A DNA stretch of 64,000 bases from CAYZWU01 sp964482235. GTDB taxonomy: Bacteria > Planctomycetota > B15-G4 > CAYZWU01. The stretch lies in the NCBI GenBank assembly GCA_964482235.1, contig CAYZWU010000017.1:33971-97970 (forward strand). The letters run 5' to 3'. The notes beneath the pieces were generated by a model. It had not been told where the DNA came from and did not search any database. It worked only from the letters and a program-made list of their open reading frames with translations. Of the stretch, positions 43,218-51,637 are shown piece by piece. The stretch's first letter is position 1. Every line of letters begins with the position of its first letter. Both the position numbers and the translations under genes were made by a program.

Positions 43218-44627
43218 ATGCGTCCTTTCAACAGCCTTCCTGCTCGCTCCTTTCTTCTCATCGTGGCCTTTTCCATCTCCTTCGCCTCCCTGCTCGAGGC
43301 GCAGACCGAGGCGGACAGGAAGATCATCGAGATGGCGACGGTGATCGAGAAGCACGTATCCGAGATTCGCGGCCACCCGATCAAGCGGTCGGTGGAGAAG
43401 GGGATCTACACGAGGGACCAGCTCATGGAGTTCCTCGAGGAGAACTTCGACAAGGAGATGCCCGAGGAGAAGATGGCTGCCTGGGAGGCGAGCCTCAAGA
43501 TCTTCGGCTACATCCCGGAGGAGATGGACCTCGAGGAGACGTTGATGGCCTTCCTGGTGTCGCAGATCGGCGGGTTCTACGATCCGGAGGAGAAGCGCCT
43601 CAACTGCCTCACCTCGAAGCTGACATTCCTGCAGCGCATCGTGATGGCCCACGAGATCGCCCATTCCCTGCAGGATCAGTACATGGATCTCACCGGCTAC
43701 TACAAGGACGTGGAGTTCAACGACGACATCCTGGCCGCGCGGCAGTCGGTGATCGAGGGCGAGGCCACCCGGATCATGAACACCTATCCTCAACGCTATC
43801 CACGGGAGATGGCCGAGGACATGTCCGAGGTGAAGCCCATGGACCTTGGGATGTTCATGGCCGAGCAGCTCGCCTCGCTCCAGGGCGCGCCTCCCTATTT
43901 TGCCGAGACCATGACCTTCCCCTACGTGGACGGCGAGAAGTTCATCAAGGACGCGCTGAAACGCGGCGGTTGGAAGGTCGTGGACGAGCTTTACAGGAAT
44001 CCGCCCCACTCGTCGGAGCAGATCCTCCATCCGGAGAAGTTCTTCGACAGGATCGAGGAGCCGATAAAAATCACCCTGCCGGACATGGAAGGCGTGCTTG
44101 GCAAGGAGTGGCAAAAGATCTCGGAGAACTCGGCCGGGGAGATCCAGGTCCGGATCCTGATCAAGTGCACCGCGGATCCGATCCGGGCGCTCCGGGCGTC
44201 GGCCGGCTGGGGCGGGGACACCTATTCCGTCTATCGCCGCGACGATACGGGCGACACCCTGATGGTCTGGGGGCTCACCTTCGACACGGAAAAGGACGCC
44301 AGGGAGTTCATCGACGCCGAGAAGAAGGGGCTTGGCAGGAAGTACAAGGCCTGGGGACTTGCCGAGAAGGCCGAGGTCCAGGTCGAGGTGGACAACGCCT
44401 TGCTCGAGGCCGACCTGCTGAAGGCCGAAAACGGCGCCACGGCGCTCTTCGGCCGCCGCGGCAGGGATGTGGTGGTTCTCGACTCCTTTCCCGATGACGG
44501 CCCGTTCCTGATCAAGGCGTTCGTGAAGGCCTTCGAGTTCGAGAAGGGAACCTTCGATTTCGAGGCGCTGAAGCCTCCCCCTTTCAAGGAGAAGAAGAAG
44601 GAGATCACCAGCGACGGGCCGTGGTAG
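43218..44627 (+). CDS. Secreted putative zinc metallopeptidase with HExxH motif
   Basis: 469 residues; GGGAG six bases before ATG 43218; signal peptide (SFLLIVAFSISFASLLEA). Zinc site MAHEIAHSLQDQYMD near residue 145 (HEIAH) with a downstream Glu in QSVIEGEATRIM as probable third ligand, a gluzincin-like arrangement. The preceding SQIGGFYDPEEKRLNCL resembles short minimal gluzincins of unknown substrate. The C-terminal half (residues 230-469) is beta-rich with no recognised domain. Function as a peptidase is predicted only from the motif. Convergent with the fused membrane protein, nine bases apart. Confidence 0.82.
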   Translation: MRPFNSLPARSFLLIVAFSISFASLLEAQTEADRKIIEMATVIEKHVSEIRGHPIKRSVEKGIYTRDQLMEFLEENFDKEMPEEKMAAWEASLKIFGYIPEEMDLEETLMAFLVSQIGGFYDPEEKRLNCLTSKLTFLQRIVMAHEIAHSLQDQYMDLTGYYKDVEFNDDILAARQSVIEGEATRIMNTYPQRYPREMAEDMSEVKPMDLGMFMAEQLASLQGAPPYFAETMTFPYVDGEKFIKDALKRGGWKVVDELYRNPPHSSEQILHPEKFFDRIEEPIKITLPDMEGVLGKEWQKISENSAGEIQVRILIKCTADPIRALRASAGWGGDTYSVYRRDDTGDTLMVWGLTFDTEKDAREFIDAEKKGLGRKYKAWGLAEKAEVQVEVDNALLEADLLKAENGATALFGRRGRDVVVLDSFPDDGPFLIKAFVKAFEFEKGTFDFEALKPPPFKEKKKEITSDGPW

Positions 44628-44636
44628 GCCGTCCCG

Positions 44637-46610
44637 CTACTTCTTGTTCCTGTCCTTCTTCTTGCGGCCGAAGATGTCGTCGAGACCCTTCTTGATCTTC
44701 TCGTTGACCTCTTCCTGGACCTCCTTGGCCGCCTCGTCGATCTTCTCCTGTCCCTTCTGCTTCAGCTTATCCTTTTCCTCCTCGATCTCGTCGATCAGCT
44801 TGCCCTTCTGCCTCTCGAGCTCGTCGATCAGGACTTGCCGGCCGGTGTTCTTGATCCCTTCGGCCACCACGCGGAGCAGCTCTTCCTCGTTGATCTCGAG
44901 GCGGGGGGAGGTGTAGGCCCCGATGATTCCCGCCTTCAGCGTGAGAGGGTTGCTCTTGAAATACTCGGTCATGCCGGTGCAGAAGAGCTCCGCATCGAGC
45001 CCGAGGATCGATTCCCCCTTCTTTCCCGGTGCAAAGGCGAGATTCCTGAGCGACAGCTCGTTCGTGCTTCCGAACCGCTCGGTATCGAGGTTCGACCTCG
45101 ATTTCAGCGTGAGGGCTCCGCCGCTCACGACGAACCGGTCGCTCCGGCTCAGGCGCTCGGTGAGGCTCTCGCTGGGGAGATCGAGCAGGTCGATGTCGAG
45201 GGCATGAACGGGATCGACTTTCTGCCAGTTCAGGTTGAGGCGAAGACGGAATCCGGCCGAGTCCCAATCCTTTCCCGTGAAGAGCTCGATGCGGCTCACC
45301 TTGCCGTGGAGAACGGGATTTGAGGAGAGGTTGGTCGCGTGGAGCGTCAGGCCCTTGAACTCCTCGGGCTTCCTGTCCGAGCCTTTGTCTTCCAGGAGGA
45401 GATCGAGTCCGCGGATCCAGAGCTCGTTGATCACCACGAGGGGCTGCTCCTTGTCGATGAGATGCATCGCATAGGCGTCGAGATAGCGCTTCTCGTCGAG
45501 GATCCGCTTTTTCTTCTCATCCCTGAGGGCCGCCGCCTCTTCGGGATCGGTGGGGGGGAAGATCCAGTCGAGCACCTTTTCCACGATGTCGCGGGCCAGC
45601 TCCTTCTGGTCCCAGAGGTCGCCCACGTGGGGCATCCAAGCTTCCTCGTCCACGGCGTCGTCGGGCTTGCGGTCCTTCTTCCGGCGAGGCTCGCCCAGGT
45701 TGAATCGCCCCTCGGCGTCCCGCCTGGCGTTGAATCTCACCTTGCCCATCTCGATCTTGTCGAAGACCAGGTGGCGGCGGAGGAGCTCGCCCAGGTGCAG
45801 GTCGCCCTCGAAGTAGGCCACCTCGGTGATCTCGCCCTTCTTCTCGTCCTCGAGCACGCGGAGCTTGGCAATGGCCAGCTTTCCCCTGAGAAAGCTGATC
45901 TTCGTGTCTTCCAGGTAGACCTCGGTGTCCATGGCCGCCGAGAGGCCCGCCTCGAGGCCCATCCCGGTCAGGGAATCGCCGAAGAGGAAGGAGGTGATCC
46001 AGATCACCGCGGCGAAGCAGGCCCCGAGGAGCAGGGCTCCTTTCCGGAAGAAGGAGCGGTGCGTCTCCAGCGCAGCGGCGAAATCGCCTTTCTTGCCCAT
46101 GAAGAGCCAGGTGAGGAACCGGACGAGGAAGAAGCTCGTGACGGCCCGGTATGCCGGCGACTTCTTGTTCCAGCCGAGGATGGCCGAGCGGTACCTGTTC
46201 ACCAGGAGGTAGAGGATCGGGTAGACAGGGATCGACGCGAGTATCGAGAAGAGGAGCGCGCCGGCCACCACGTACCTGTGCGGATCGAGGAGGGCCAGCC
46301 CCGGCGTGCCGGCTGCGAAGGCGAAGATCCCGGAGAGGGGACCGTCCAGGGCGAATTCACCCAGGCTGAAGCAGATCGGCAGCAGGATGTATTTTCCCAG
46401 CAGTTTCACCAGGATCAGGGCCACCAGGAAGGTCGAGAAGCTGGCGCGAACGGCCAGCATGATCAGCAGGACCGCTGCAAAGGCCCAGATGGAGGAGACG
46501 GGGATGCAGCCGCCCAGGAGGCCAAGGCAGAAGCCGAGGGCGATCTCGTGCGCCGTCAGGTTGGATCTGAGGAGAGAAAACAGCTTGCGGATCATTCGAA
46601 CCAGAAACAT
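44637..46610 (-). CDS. Fused TIGR03546-like membrane / TIGR03545-like AsmA-type protein
   Basis: 657 residues; GGAGGTGA before ATG 46610. Residues 1-170 are a DUF2062/TIGR03546-like membrane module (LTAHEIALGFCLGLLGGCIP, FAAVLLIMLAVRASFSTFLV, YVVAGALLFSILASIPVYP). A further helix lies near 195-212 (ALLLGACFAAVIWITSF). Residues 210-657 look like TIGR03545, an AsmA-like protein (ISFLRGKLAIAKLRVLEDEKKG; LHLGELLRRHLVFDKIEM; VVSGGALTLKSRSNLDTERF) ending in a long Lys/Glu coiled coil. In genomes where I recall the pair they are separate adjacent genes; here they form one polypeptide. Envelope lipid or protein transport is a plausible role, not established. Confidence 0.8.
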   Translation of the reverse strand: MFLVRMIRKLFSLLRSNLTAHEIALGFCLGLLGGCIPVSSIWAFAAVLLIMLAVRASFSTFLVALILVKLLGKYILLPICFSLGEFALDGPLSGIFAFAAGTPGLALLDPHRYVVAGALLFSILASIPVYPILYLLVNRYRSAILGWNKKSPAYRAVTSFFLVRFLTWLFMGKKGDFAAALETHRSFFRKGALLLGACFAAVIWITSFLFGDSLTGMGLEAGLSAAMDTEVYLEDTKISFLRGKLAIAKLRVLEDEKKGEITEVAYFEGDLHLGELLRRHLVFDKIEMGKVRFNARRDAEGRFNLGEPRRKKDRKPDDAVDEEAWMPHVGDLWDQKELARDIVEKVLDWIFPPTDPEEAAALRDEKKKRILDEKRYLDAYAMHLIDKEQPLVVINELWIRGLDLLLEDKGSDRKPEEFKGLTLHATNLSSNPVLHGKVSRIELFTGKDWDSAGFRLRLNLNWQKVDPVHALDIDLLDLPSESLTERLSRSDRFVVSGGALTLKSRSNLDTERFGSTNELSLRNLAFAPGKKGESILGLDAELFCTGMTEYFKSNPLTLKAGIIGAYTSPRLEINEEELLRVVAEGIKNTGRQVLIDELERQKGKLIDEIEEEKDKLKQKGQEKIDEAAKEVQEEVNEKIKKGLDDIFGRKKKDRNKK

Positions 46611-46640
46611 GCGTCACCTCCAATTCAGGGCGCATATTTT

Positions 46641-46669
46641 TTGACTGATTATTCTTCCTTCGATATAAT
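46641..46669 (+). promoter_or_regulatory. Near-consensus sigma-70-type promoter of tex
   Basis: TTGACT (46641-46646), 17-base spacer, perfect TATAAT (46664-46669). The best promoter of the window. Start expected near 46676, giving a leader of about 170 bases that includes a small tggcc/ggcca hairpin near 46742-46757. Confidence 0.8.
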
Positions 46670-46844
46670 CTCTTCCTCGAATTCTATATGATTGATCACG
46701 GTAAGGTAAGCTTCCTGCCTGGATCCGCAAGAAAATATGTCATGGCCTCGTCTGGCCACGCTCTGTTCCGGATCAGCCGACGATCGCCGGAAGTGCTGCC
46801 AAGGAGCGCAAGACTCTTCTCTTTAGAAAGGTAATGATTCAATC

Positions 46845-49154
46845 ATGGCGCCAGTTCACGAAGACCTGGTTGACGTTGTAGCTACGCGGTTGAAGCAGGA
46901 CCGGGCGAACATCGAGAACGTACTGAAACTCCTTGATGGGATGGCGAGCGTTCCATTCATCGCCCGCTACCGGAAGGAGTTGACCGGCGGACTCACCGCA
47001 TCGGCGATCTACGATATCCAGGAGATCTACGACGAGCTCGTTCAGCTCAGAACGAGAAAGAAGAAGGTGGTCAGGGCGTTGAAGCGCCTCGACAAGAACT
47101 CTCCCGAGCTGGAGGAGAAGATCGAGGCCTGCGAAGACAACCTGATGATCGAGGACATCTACCGGCCTTTCCGGACCAAGAGGGATCCGAGCTCTCTCGC
47201 CGCCCGCGGCAAGGAGCTCGGTCCTTTTGCCGAAGAGGCCCTGAGCTTCGATCCGCCGGCCGATATCGATGCCATTTCCGCAAGGGCGGCCGCCGAGCTG
47301 GAAAAGGTGGAAACGCCGGAGGAGGCTTTCGAAGGAATCCGCGATATCCTGGCCGAGCTCTTCGCCGAGGACAGCGAGCTGCGCGCTCAGGTCAGGACGT
47401 ACACCAGGGCGGAAGGGAAGATCCGCTCCACCGTGCGGCCCGGGAAGGAAAACGAGACGTCCCGTTTCCAGAAGTATTACAACTTCTCCGAGCCGATCTC
47501 CGCGATTCCCGCCCACAGGCTGCTGGCGATCCGGCGCGGCGAGAAGGAAGCCTACCTGACCATGTCTCTCGACCTCGATTTCGACAAGGTCATGGAGATC
47601 ATGGAGAAGCGGATTCTCCTGACGAACGACGAGAAGCACAACGCCTTCCTCAAGAGCGTGATCAGGCATGCCGCCGAGAAGCTCCTGCTTCCCGAGATCT
47701 CGGGCGAGGAGCGCGCGGCTGCCAAGAGGCGGGCCGACCTGGAGTCGATCAAGGTCTTTTCCGAGAACCTGAGGGACATGCTCTACACGCCTCCCGCCGG
47801 TGCGGTGACCGTGATCGGAGTGGATCCGGGATCGAGGACCGGCACCAGGATCGTGGTCATCGATGCCGAGGGAAACAACGTGGACACGGCCATGCTGTTC
47901 CTCAACGAGTCCGAGGAGAAGAGCGAGGAAGCCGTCGCGATCCTGAAGGACCTGGTCGAGAGGCACAACCCTCGCTTCATCGCCGTCGGCAACGGATCGA
48001 CGTCGCGCGATAGCGAGAAGGCGCTGCGCGCCCTGCTGGCGAAGCTGGAGAACCGGCCCGGAATCGTGATGGTCAACGAGACCGGGATCTCCGTCTACGT
48101 CTCGTCCGCGGCGGCCAAGGAGGAGTTTCCCAACCTCGATATCGCCAGCCGTTCGGCTGTTTCCATCGCCCGGCGGGTCCAGGATCCCCTCGCCGAGTTC
48201 GTGAAGGTCGATCCGCGCCACATCGGCGTGGGGCAGTACCAGCACGACGTCAACCAGACGATCCTGCGGAAGAAGCTGTCCGACGTGGTGTCGTCCTGCG
48301 TGAACATGGTCTGCGCCGATCTGAACAAGGCGTCGCCCCAGTTCCTCTCCTACGTCTCCGGCCTCACCAAGGACCTGGTCGAGGCGATCATGGAGCACCG
48401 GCGGACATCGACCCCGTTCGGCTCCCGCGCGAGGCTGATGGAGGTGAAGGGGATCGGGCCGAAGACCTTCGAGCAGTGCGCCGGCTTCCTCAAGGTGCGG
48501 GATGGCGACATTCCCCTGGACAAGACGACGGTCCACCCCGAGAGCTATCATATCGTGGAGAAGATGGCCGTCGACCTCGGAAAGAGCCTTGACGAGCTGA
48601 TGGCCGATCCGAGCTGCGTGGAGACGGTCGATCCCGAGAAGTACGTCGATGAGAAGGCGGGCCTTCCCACGATCAAGCACATCATCGACGAGCTCAGGAA
48701 TCCTGACGCCGATCCACGCGGCATCTACCAGGAGGTCCACTTCAGCGACGACGTGACCGATGTCACCCACCTGAAGCCCGGCATGATCCTGGAAGGGCGC
48801 GTCTCGAACGTGACCCATTTCGGCGCCTTCATCGACGTGGGCGTGCACCATGACGGCCTCGTCCACATCTCGGAGATCTCGAACCAGTTCGTGAGCGATC
48901 CCTCCGAGGTGGTCCGGGTGGGCCAGGTGGTCAAGGTCCGCGTTCTCGGCGTGGAGATGGAAGGCGAGAGAGCGCGGGTTTCCCTGTCAATGAACCTCGA
49001 GGCCCCGAAGGCGAGCCGCCGCAGGGGGCAGCGAGGCGGGAAGAAGGGTGAGGGCAAGCCGCGCCGCAGCCGGCCGAAGCAGCCCGAGAAGCTGCGCACC
49101 CTCGACGACCTGCTTAACCGCTTCGGCGATCCGCGGAATCCGCGGCTGGAGTAG
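46845..49154 (+). CDS. tex: Tex-family transcription accessory / S1 RNA-binding protein
   Basis: 769 residues, the standard Tex length. Tex N-terminal helical region (LKLLDGMASVPFIARYRKE; LTGGLTASAIYDIQEIYDE), central YqgF/RuvC-like domain (TVIGVDPGSRTGTRIVVID), helix-hairpin-helix segments (SFVNMV-like VVSSCVNMVCADLNKAS; SRARLMEVKGIGPKTFEQC), and C-terminal S1 domain (MILEGRVSNVTHFGAFIDVG; DGLVHISEISNQFV). The tail is basic (Arg/Lys-rich, about 30 residues). Tex binds nucleic acid and acts in transcription and stress tolerance in other bacteria. Single gene with its own promoter and a strong terminator. Confidence 0.95.
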   Translation: MAPVHEDLVDVVATRLKQDRANIENVLKLLDGMASVPFIARYRKELTGGLTASAIYDIQEIYDELVQLRTRKKKVVRALKRLDKNSPELEEKIEACEDNLMIEDIYRPFRTKRDPSSLAARGKELGPFAEEALSFDPPADIDAISARAAAELEKVETPEEAFEGIRDILAELFAEDSELRAQVRTYTRAEGKIRSTVRPGKENETSRFQKYYNFSEPISAIPAHRLLAIRRGEKEAYLTMSLDLDFDKVMEIMEKRILLTNDEKHNAFLKSVIRHAAEKLLLPEISGEERAAAKRRADLESIKVFSENLRDMLYTPPAGAVTVIGVDPGSRTGTRIVVIDAEGNNVDTAMLFLNESEEKSEEAVAILKDLVERHNPRFIAVGNGSTSRDSEKALRALLAKLENRPGIVMVNETGISVYVSSAAAKEEFPNLDIASRSAVSIARRVQDPLAEFVKVDPRHIGVGQYQHDVNQTILRKKLSDVVSSCVNMVCADLNKASPQFLSYVSGLTKDLVEAIMEHRRTSTPFGSRARLMEVKGIGPKTFEQCAGFLKVRDGDIPLDKTTVHPESYHIVEKMAVDLGKSLDELMADPSCVETVDPEKYVDEKAGLPTIKHIIDELRNPDADPRGIYQEVHFSDDVTDVTHLKPGMILEGRVSNVTHFGAFIDVGVHHDGLVHISEISNQFVSDPSEVVRVGQVVKVRVLGVEMEGERARVSLSMNLEAPKASRRRGQRGGKKGEGKPRRSRPKQPEKLRTLDDLLNRFGDPRNPRLE

Positions 49155-49169
49155 AAGGCCGGATCTGAA

Positions 49170-49218
49170 AAAAACATCGGCTCAGGCCGGGAATCCCGCG
49201 CCAGAGCACGACGTTTTT
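49170..49218. terminator. Long bidirectional terminator after tex
   Basis: A-rich aaaaacatcg (49170-49179) pairs with cgacgttttt (49209-49218) with one mismatch. The inner gctcaggccggg pairs with cccgcgccagagc with one mismatch and one bulge. About 20 pairs in all, A run on one side and T run on the other, so it can stop both tex and the convergent epimerase gene. A related sequence occurs near 5066-5098. Confidence 0.8.
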
Positions 49219-49289
49219 GTATCGTTGGGGATAAGGCCGCCAGAGAGTCTTATGTCTCGATCAGGCGAATGGTCTCTGCGAGTCGCTGC

Positions 49290-50117
49290 TCACCCGAGAA
49301 GCCCCTTCAGATGCTCGAAGCTTCGCTCGGCCTGATCCACCGTCCCGCACTCCACGGAGAAGACGATGTCGCGCGGCGCCTCGCGGCAGATCTCGATCGT
49401 CCTCTTCCAGTCGATCACGCCGTCGCCGCAGGCGCAGCCCACGGGCGTTCCCGTCACCTTGCCCCGTTCCGAGTCGGACTGCTCGATCGAGATGTCCTTG
49501 GCGTGGAGATGAACCAGGCGGTTCCTCACACGCTCGAGCCAGGTGTAGGGATCCTGCCCGGCCAGGTAGCTGTTGCCCATGTCGAAGTTGATTCCGATGG
49601 CAGGCGAATCGACGAGCCCGTGGATGCGGTCGAGGCCGTCCGGCGTCTTGCTGTACTGCTGGTGGGGTTCGATGCCGATGAAGACGTTCCGCGATTCCGC
49701 AAGATCGGCCGCCGCCTTCAGCACGTACCGCATCAGGACGTGATCCTCGTCGCTCGTGGTCCAGGTCGGCTTCGGCCCCTCGTCGCTGTTGACCACCGGC
49801 GCGCCGCACTCGGCGGCGAACCGGATCGCCTGCTTCAGGTACTCGACGCTGACCTCGGGCTTGCAGAGCGGCGTGTGTGAGGAGAATCCCGACAGCTTGA
49901 CACCAGATTTGTCGCAGGCGCGAGACACGCGATAGGGATCGTCGAGAAGGGAGACGGAGTGAAAGTAGCCGGCCTCGCTCAGCAGCTCGCGGCCCCAGTG
50001 GACCATCGGCTCCACGTACTCGTACCCGATGGCGGCCGCCTTCTCCACACCCCATTCGAAGGGCTTGTCGTCGTGTCTGACGAACTCGAGGTTGATGCCG
50101 ATGAAGATGTTGCCCAT
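49290..50117 (-). CDS. Sugar phosphate isomerase/epimerase-family TIM-barrel protein, second copy
   Basis: 275 residues; GAGAGGGAGA precedes ATG 50117. Metal-ligand motifs of the family: Glu in VFIGIEPHQQYSK, Asp/Asn in GINFDMGNSYLAG, His in LVHLHAKDISIEQ, and Glu in VFSVECGTVDQAE. A GCACGDGVIDW loop with two Cys is unusual. Only distantly similar to the copy at 23756-24748. Divergent from the Tat-exported dehydrogenase gene, 177 bases between. Likely acts on a keto-sugar or uronic acid derivative in the cytoplasm; substrate not determinable. Confidence 0.9.
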   Translation of the reverse strand: MGNIFIGINLEFVRHDDKPFEWGVEKAAAIGYEYVEPMVHWGRELLSEAGYFHSVSLLDDPYRVSRACDKSGVKLSGFSSHTPLCKPEVSVEYLKQAIRFAAECGAPVVNSDEGPKPTWTTSDEDHVLMRYVLKAAADLAESRNVFIGIEPHQQYSKTPDGLDRIHGLVDSPAIGINFDMGNSYLAGQDPYTWLERVRNRLVHLHAKDISIEQSDSERGKVTGTPVGCACGDGVIDWKRTIEICREAPRDIVFSVECGTVDQAERSFEHLKGLLG

Positions 50118-50181
50118 GATTCTCTCCCTCTCAGGTGATGACGCCTGAATCCTGATCCATGAACGTCATCTCGACCGCGCC

Positions 50182-50210
50182 TTGTACACCGTACCAGGGC
50201 TCAGTATACT
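50182..50210 (+). promoter_or_regulatory. Candidate promoter of the Tat-exported Gfo/Idh/MocA gene
   Basis: TTGTAC (50182-50187), 17-base spacer, TATACT (50205-50210, five of six consensus bases), 84 bases before ATG 50295. Confidence 0.5.
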
Positions 50211-50294
50211 TTCTGCCTGCCCGGCTGTCGCGGCGATTCCGGCTGCCGACTCAGCGTTTCCTGATCCTCGAAGCAACCGATCGGAGGAATTCCC

Positions 50295-51614
50295 ATGACC
50301 GAGAAAAAAGAAAACGGACAGGACTCCCGCGGGACCACACGCCGCCGCTTCCTGAAGCAGACGGCTGCAGGCGCAGCAGCGGGGCTCGCCGCGACCATGC
50401 CCTTTCAGACAGCTTCGGCCCGCGTCCGGGGAGCCAACGACCGGATCGGCATGGGATTCATCGGAGTGGGGGGGCGGGGAGCCGCTCACATGCGCGAGGT
50501 CAAGGCGGTGCGCGACAAGTACGACCTGCCTATCGATCTCGTGGCTGTCTGCGACGTGTACCGCCCGCGGCTCGATGCGGCCATGAAGGTCCACCGCGTG
50601 CCGAAGGGCTACATGGACCACCGCGAGTTGCTGGCCGACCCGGCCGTGGACGTGGTGAGCATCGCCACTCCCGATCATCACCACGGATACCAGGCCATCG
50701 ATGCCATCGAGGCGGGTAAGGACGTCTACTGCGAGAAGCCTGTCACTCACTGGCGCCAGTTCGAGGTGACGCGGAAGCTGGCCCGGACCGTGGCCAAATC
50801 CGACCGCGTCTTCCTGCTCGGAACGCAGGCCATGAGCGATTCAGTCTGGCACCAGATGAAGGGGCTGGTCGGAAAGGGGGTGATCGGGAAGCCGATCTTC
50901 GGCGAGACGGGATTCTTCCGCATCGGCGACTGGGGCGAGCGCGGCATGCACATCCCCGATCCCAAGGCGAAGCCGGGCAAGGACCTGAACTTCGAGGCCT
51001 TCCTCGGCGATGCCCCGAAGCGTGAATTCAGCGTGGATCGCTTCTTTAGGTGGCGCCTCTTCGAGGACTACTCGGGCGGTCCCGTTACGGATCTCTATCC
51101 CCACTCCATGACCCAGGTGGTCGACATCCTCGGCGTGGGCTTTCCCGAGAAGGTCGTGGCCCTCGGCGGCATCCACCGCTACCACTACGAGCTGCGCGAG
51201 GTGCCGGACACGTTCAACCTGCTGGCCCAGTATCCCGAGGAGGTGACCATCTCGGTGCTCGGCACCCAGGGCAACGACTTTCAGACGACGGAGCATCGCG
51301 GCTCGGGCCAGCGGCAGCCGGTGATCCGCGGCTGGGACGGGACGCTGACCATCGCGGACAACAAGGAGATCGAGTTCACCCCCCTCAGGCTGCGGGACGC
51401 GAAGCCGGCCCAGCGCTTTCCCATCGACCACGGCGAGGATCTGATCGAGTACTGGAAGCACTTCTTCGACTGCGTGATCTCCCGCGAGACAAAAACATGG
51501 AGCCCCATGGATCTGGCCTACCGGACCCAGACCGCCCTGCACATGGCCTCGCTGTCGTTCCGCACGGCAAAGGTCGCCCGGTTCGATCGCGAGCAGGAGG
51601 AGATCGTGCTCTGA
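50295..51614 (+). CDS. Tat-exported Gfo/Idh/MocA-family oxidoreductase
   Basis: 439 residues; CGGAGGAATTCCC precedes ATG 50295. Twin-arginine signal TTRRRFLKQTAAGAAAGLAA, so it is folded with cofactor before export. Rossmann motif GMGFIGVGGRGAAHM, AVCDVYRPRLDAA, CEKPVTHW with the conserved Lys, and the catalytic-region DLYPHSMTQVVDILG. The size and Tat signal match glycosyl hydrolase family 109-like and related secreted sugar oxidoreductases. Its neighbours are an epimerase, a zinc alcohol dehydrogenase and an SDR, suggesting an oxidative uronate or keto-sugar route. Substrate unknown. Confidence 0.92.
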   Translation: MTEKKENGQDSRGTTRRRFLKQTAAGAAAGLAATMPFQTASARVRGANDRIGMGFIGVGGRGAAHMREVKAVRDKYDLPIDLVAVCDVYRPRLDAAMKVHRVPKGYMDHRELLADPAVDVVSIATPDHHHGYQAIDAIEAGKDVYCEKPVTHWRQFEVTRKLARTVAKSDRVFLLGTQAMSDSVWHQMKGLVGKGVIGKPIFGETGFFRIGDWGERGMHIPDPKAKPGKDLNFEAFLGDAPKREFSVDRFFRWRLFEDYSGGPVTDLYPHSMTQVVDILGVGFPEKVVALGGIHRYHYELREVPDTFNLLAQYPEEVTISVLGTQGNDFQTTEHRGSGQRQPVIRGWDGTLTIADNKEIEFTPLRLRDAKPAQRFPIDHGEDLIEYWKHFFDCVISRETKTWSPMDLAYRTQTALHMASLSFRTAKVARFDREQEEIVL

Positions 51615-51637
51615 TCAGGAAGAGGGGAGGACCGCTC

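Noticed and set aside
41241..44114. 957-codon extension of the radical-SAM protein
   Set aside because: The extension is antisense over the HExxH-protein gene and has no protein signature; the real start is ATG 43106.
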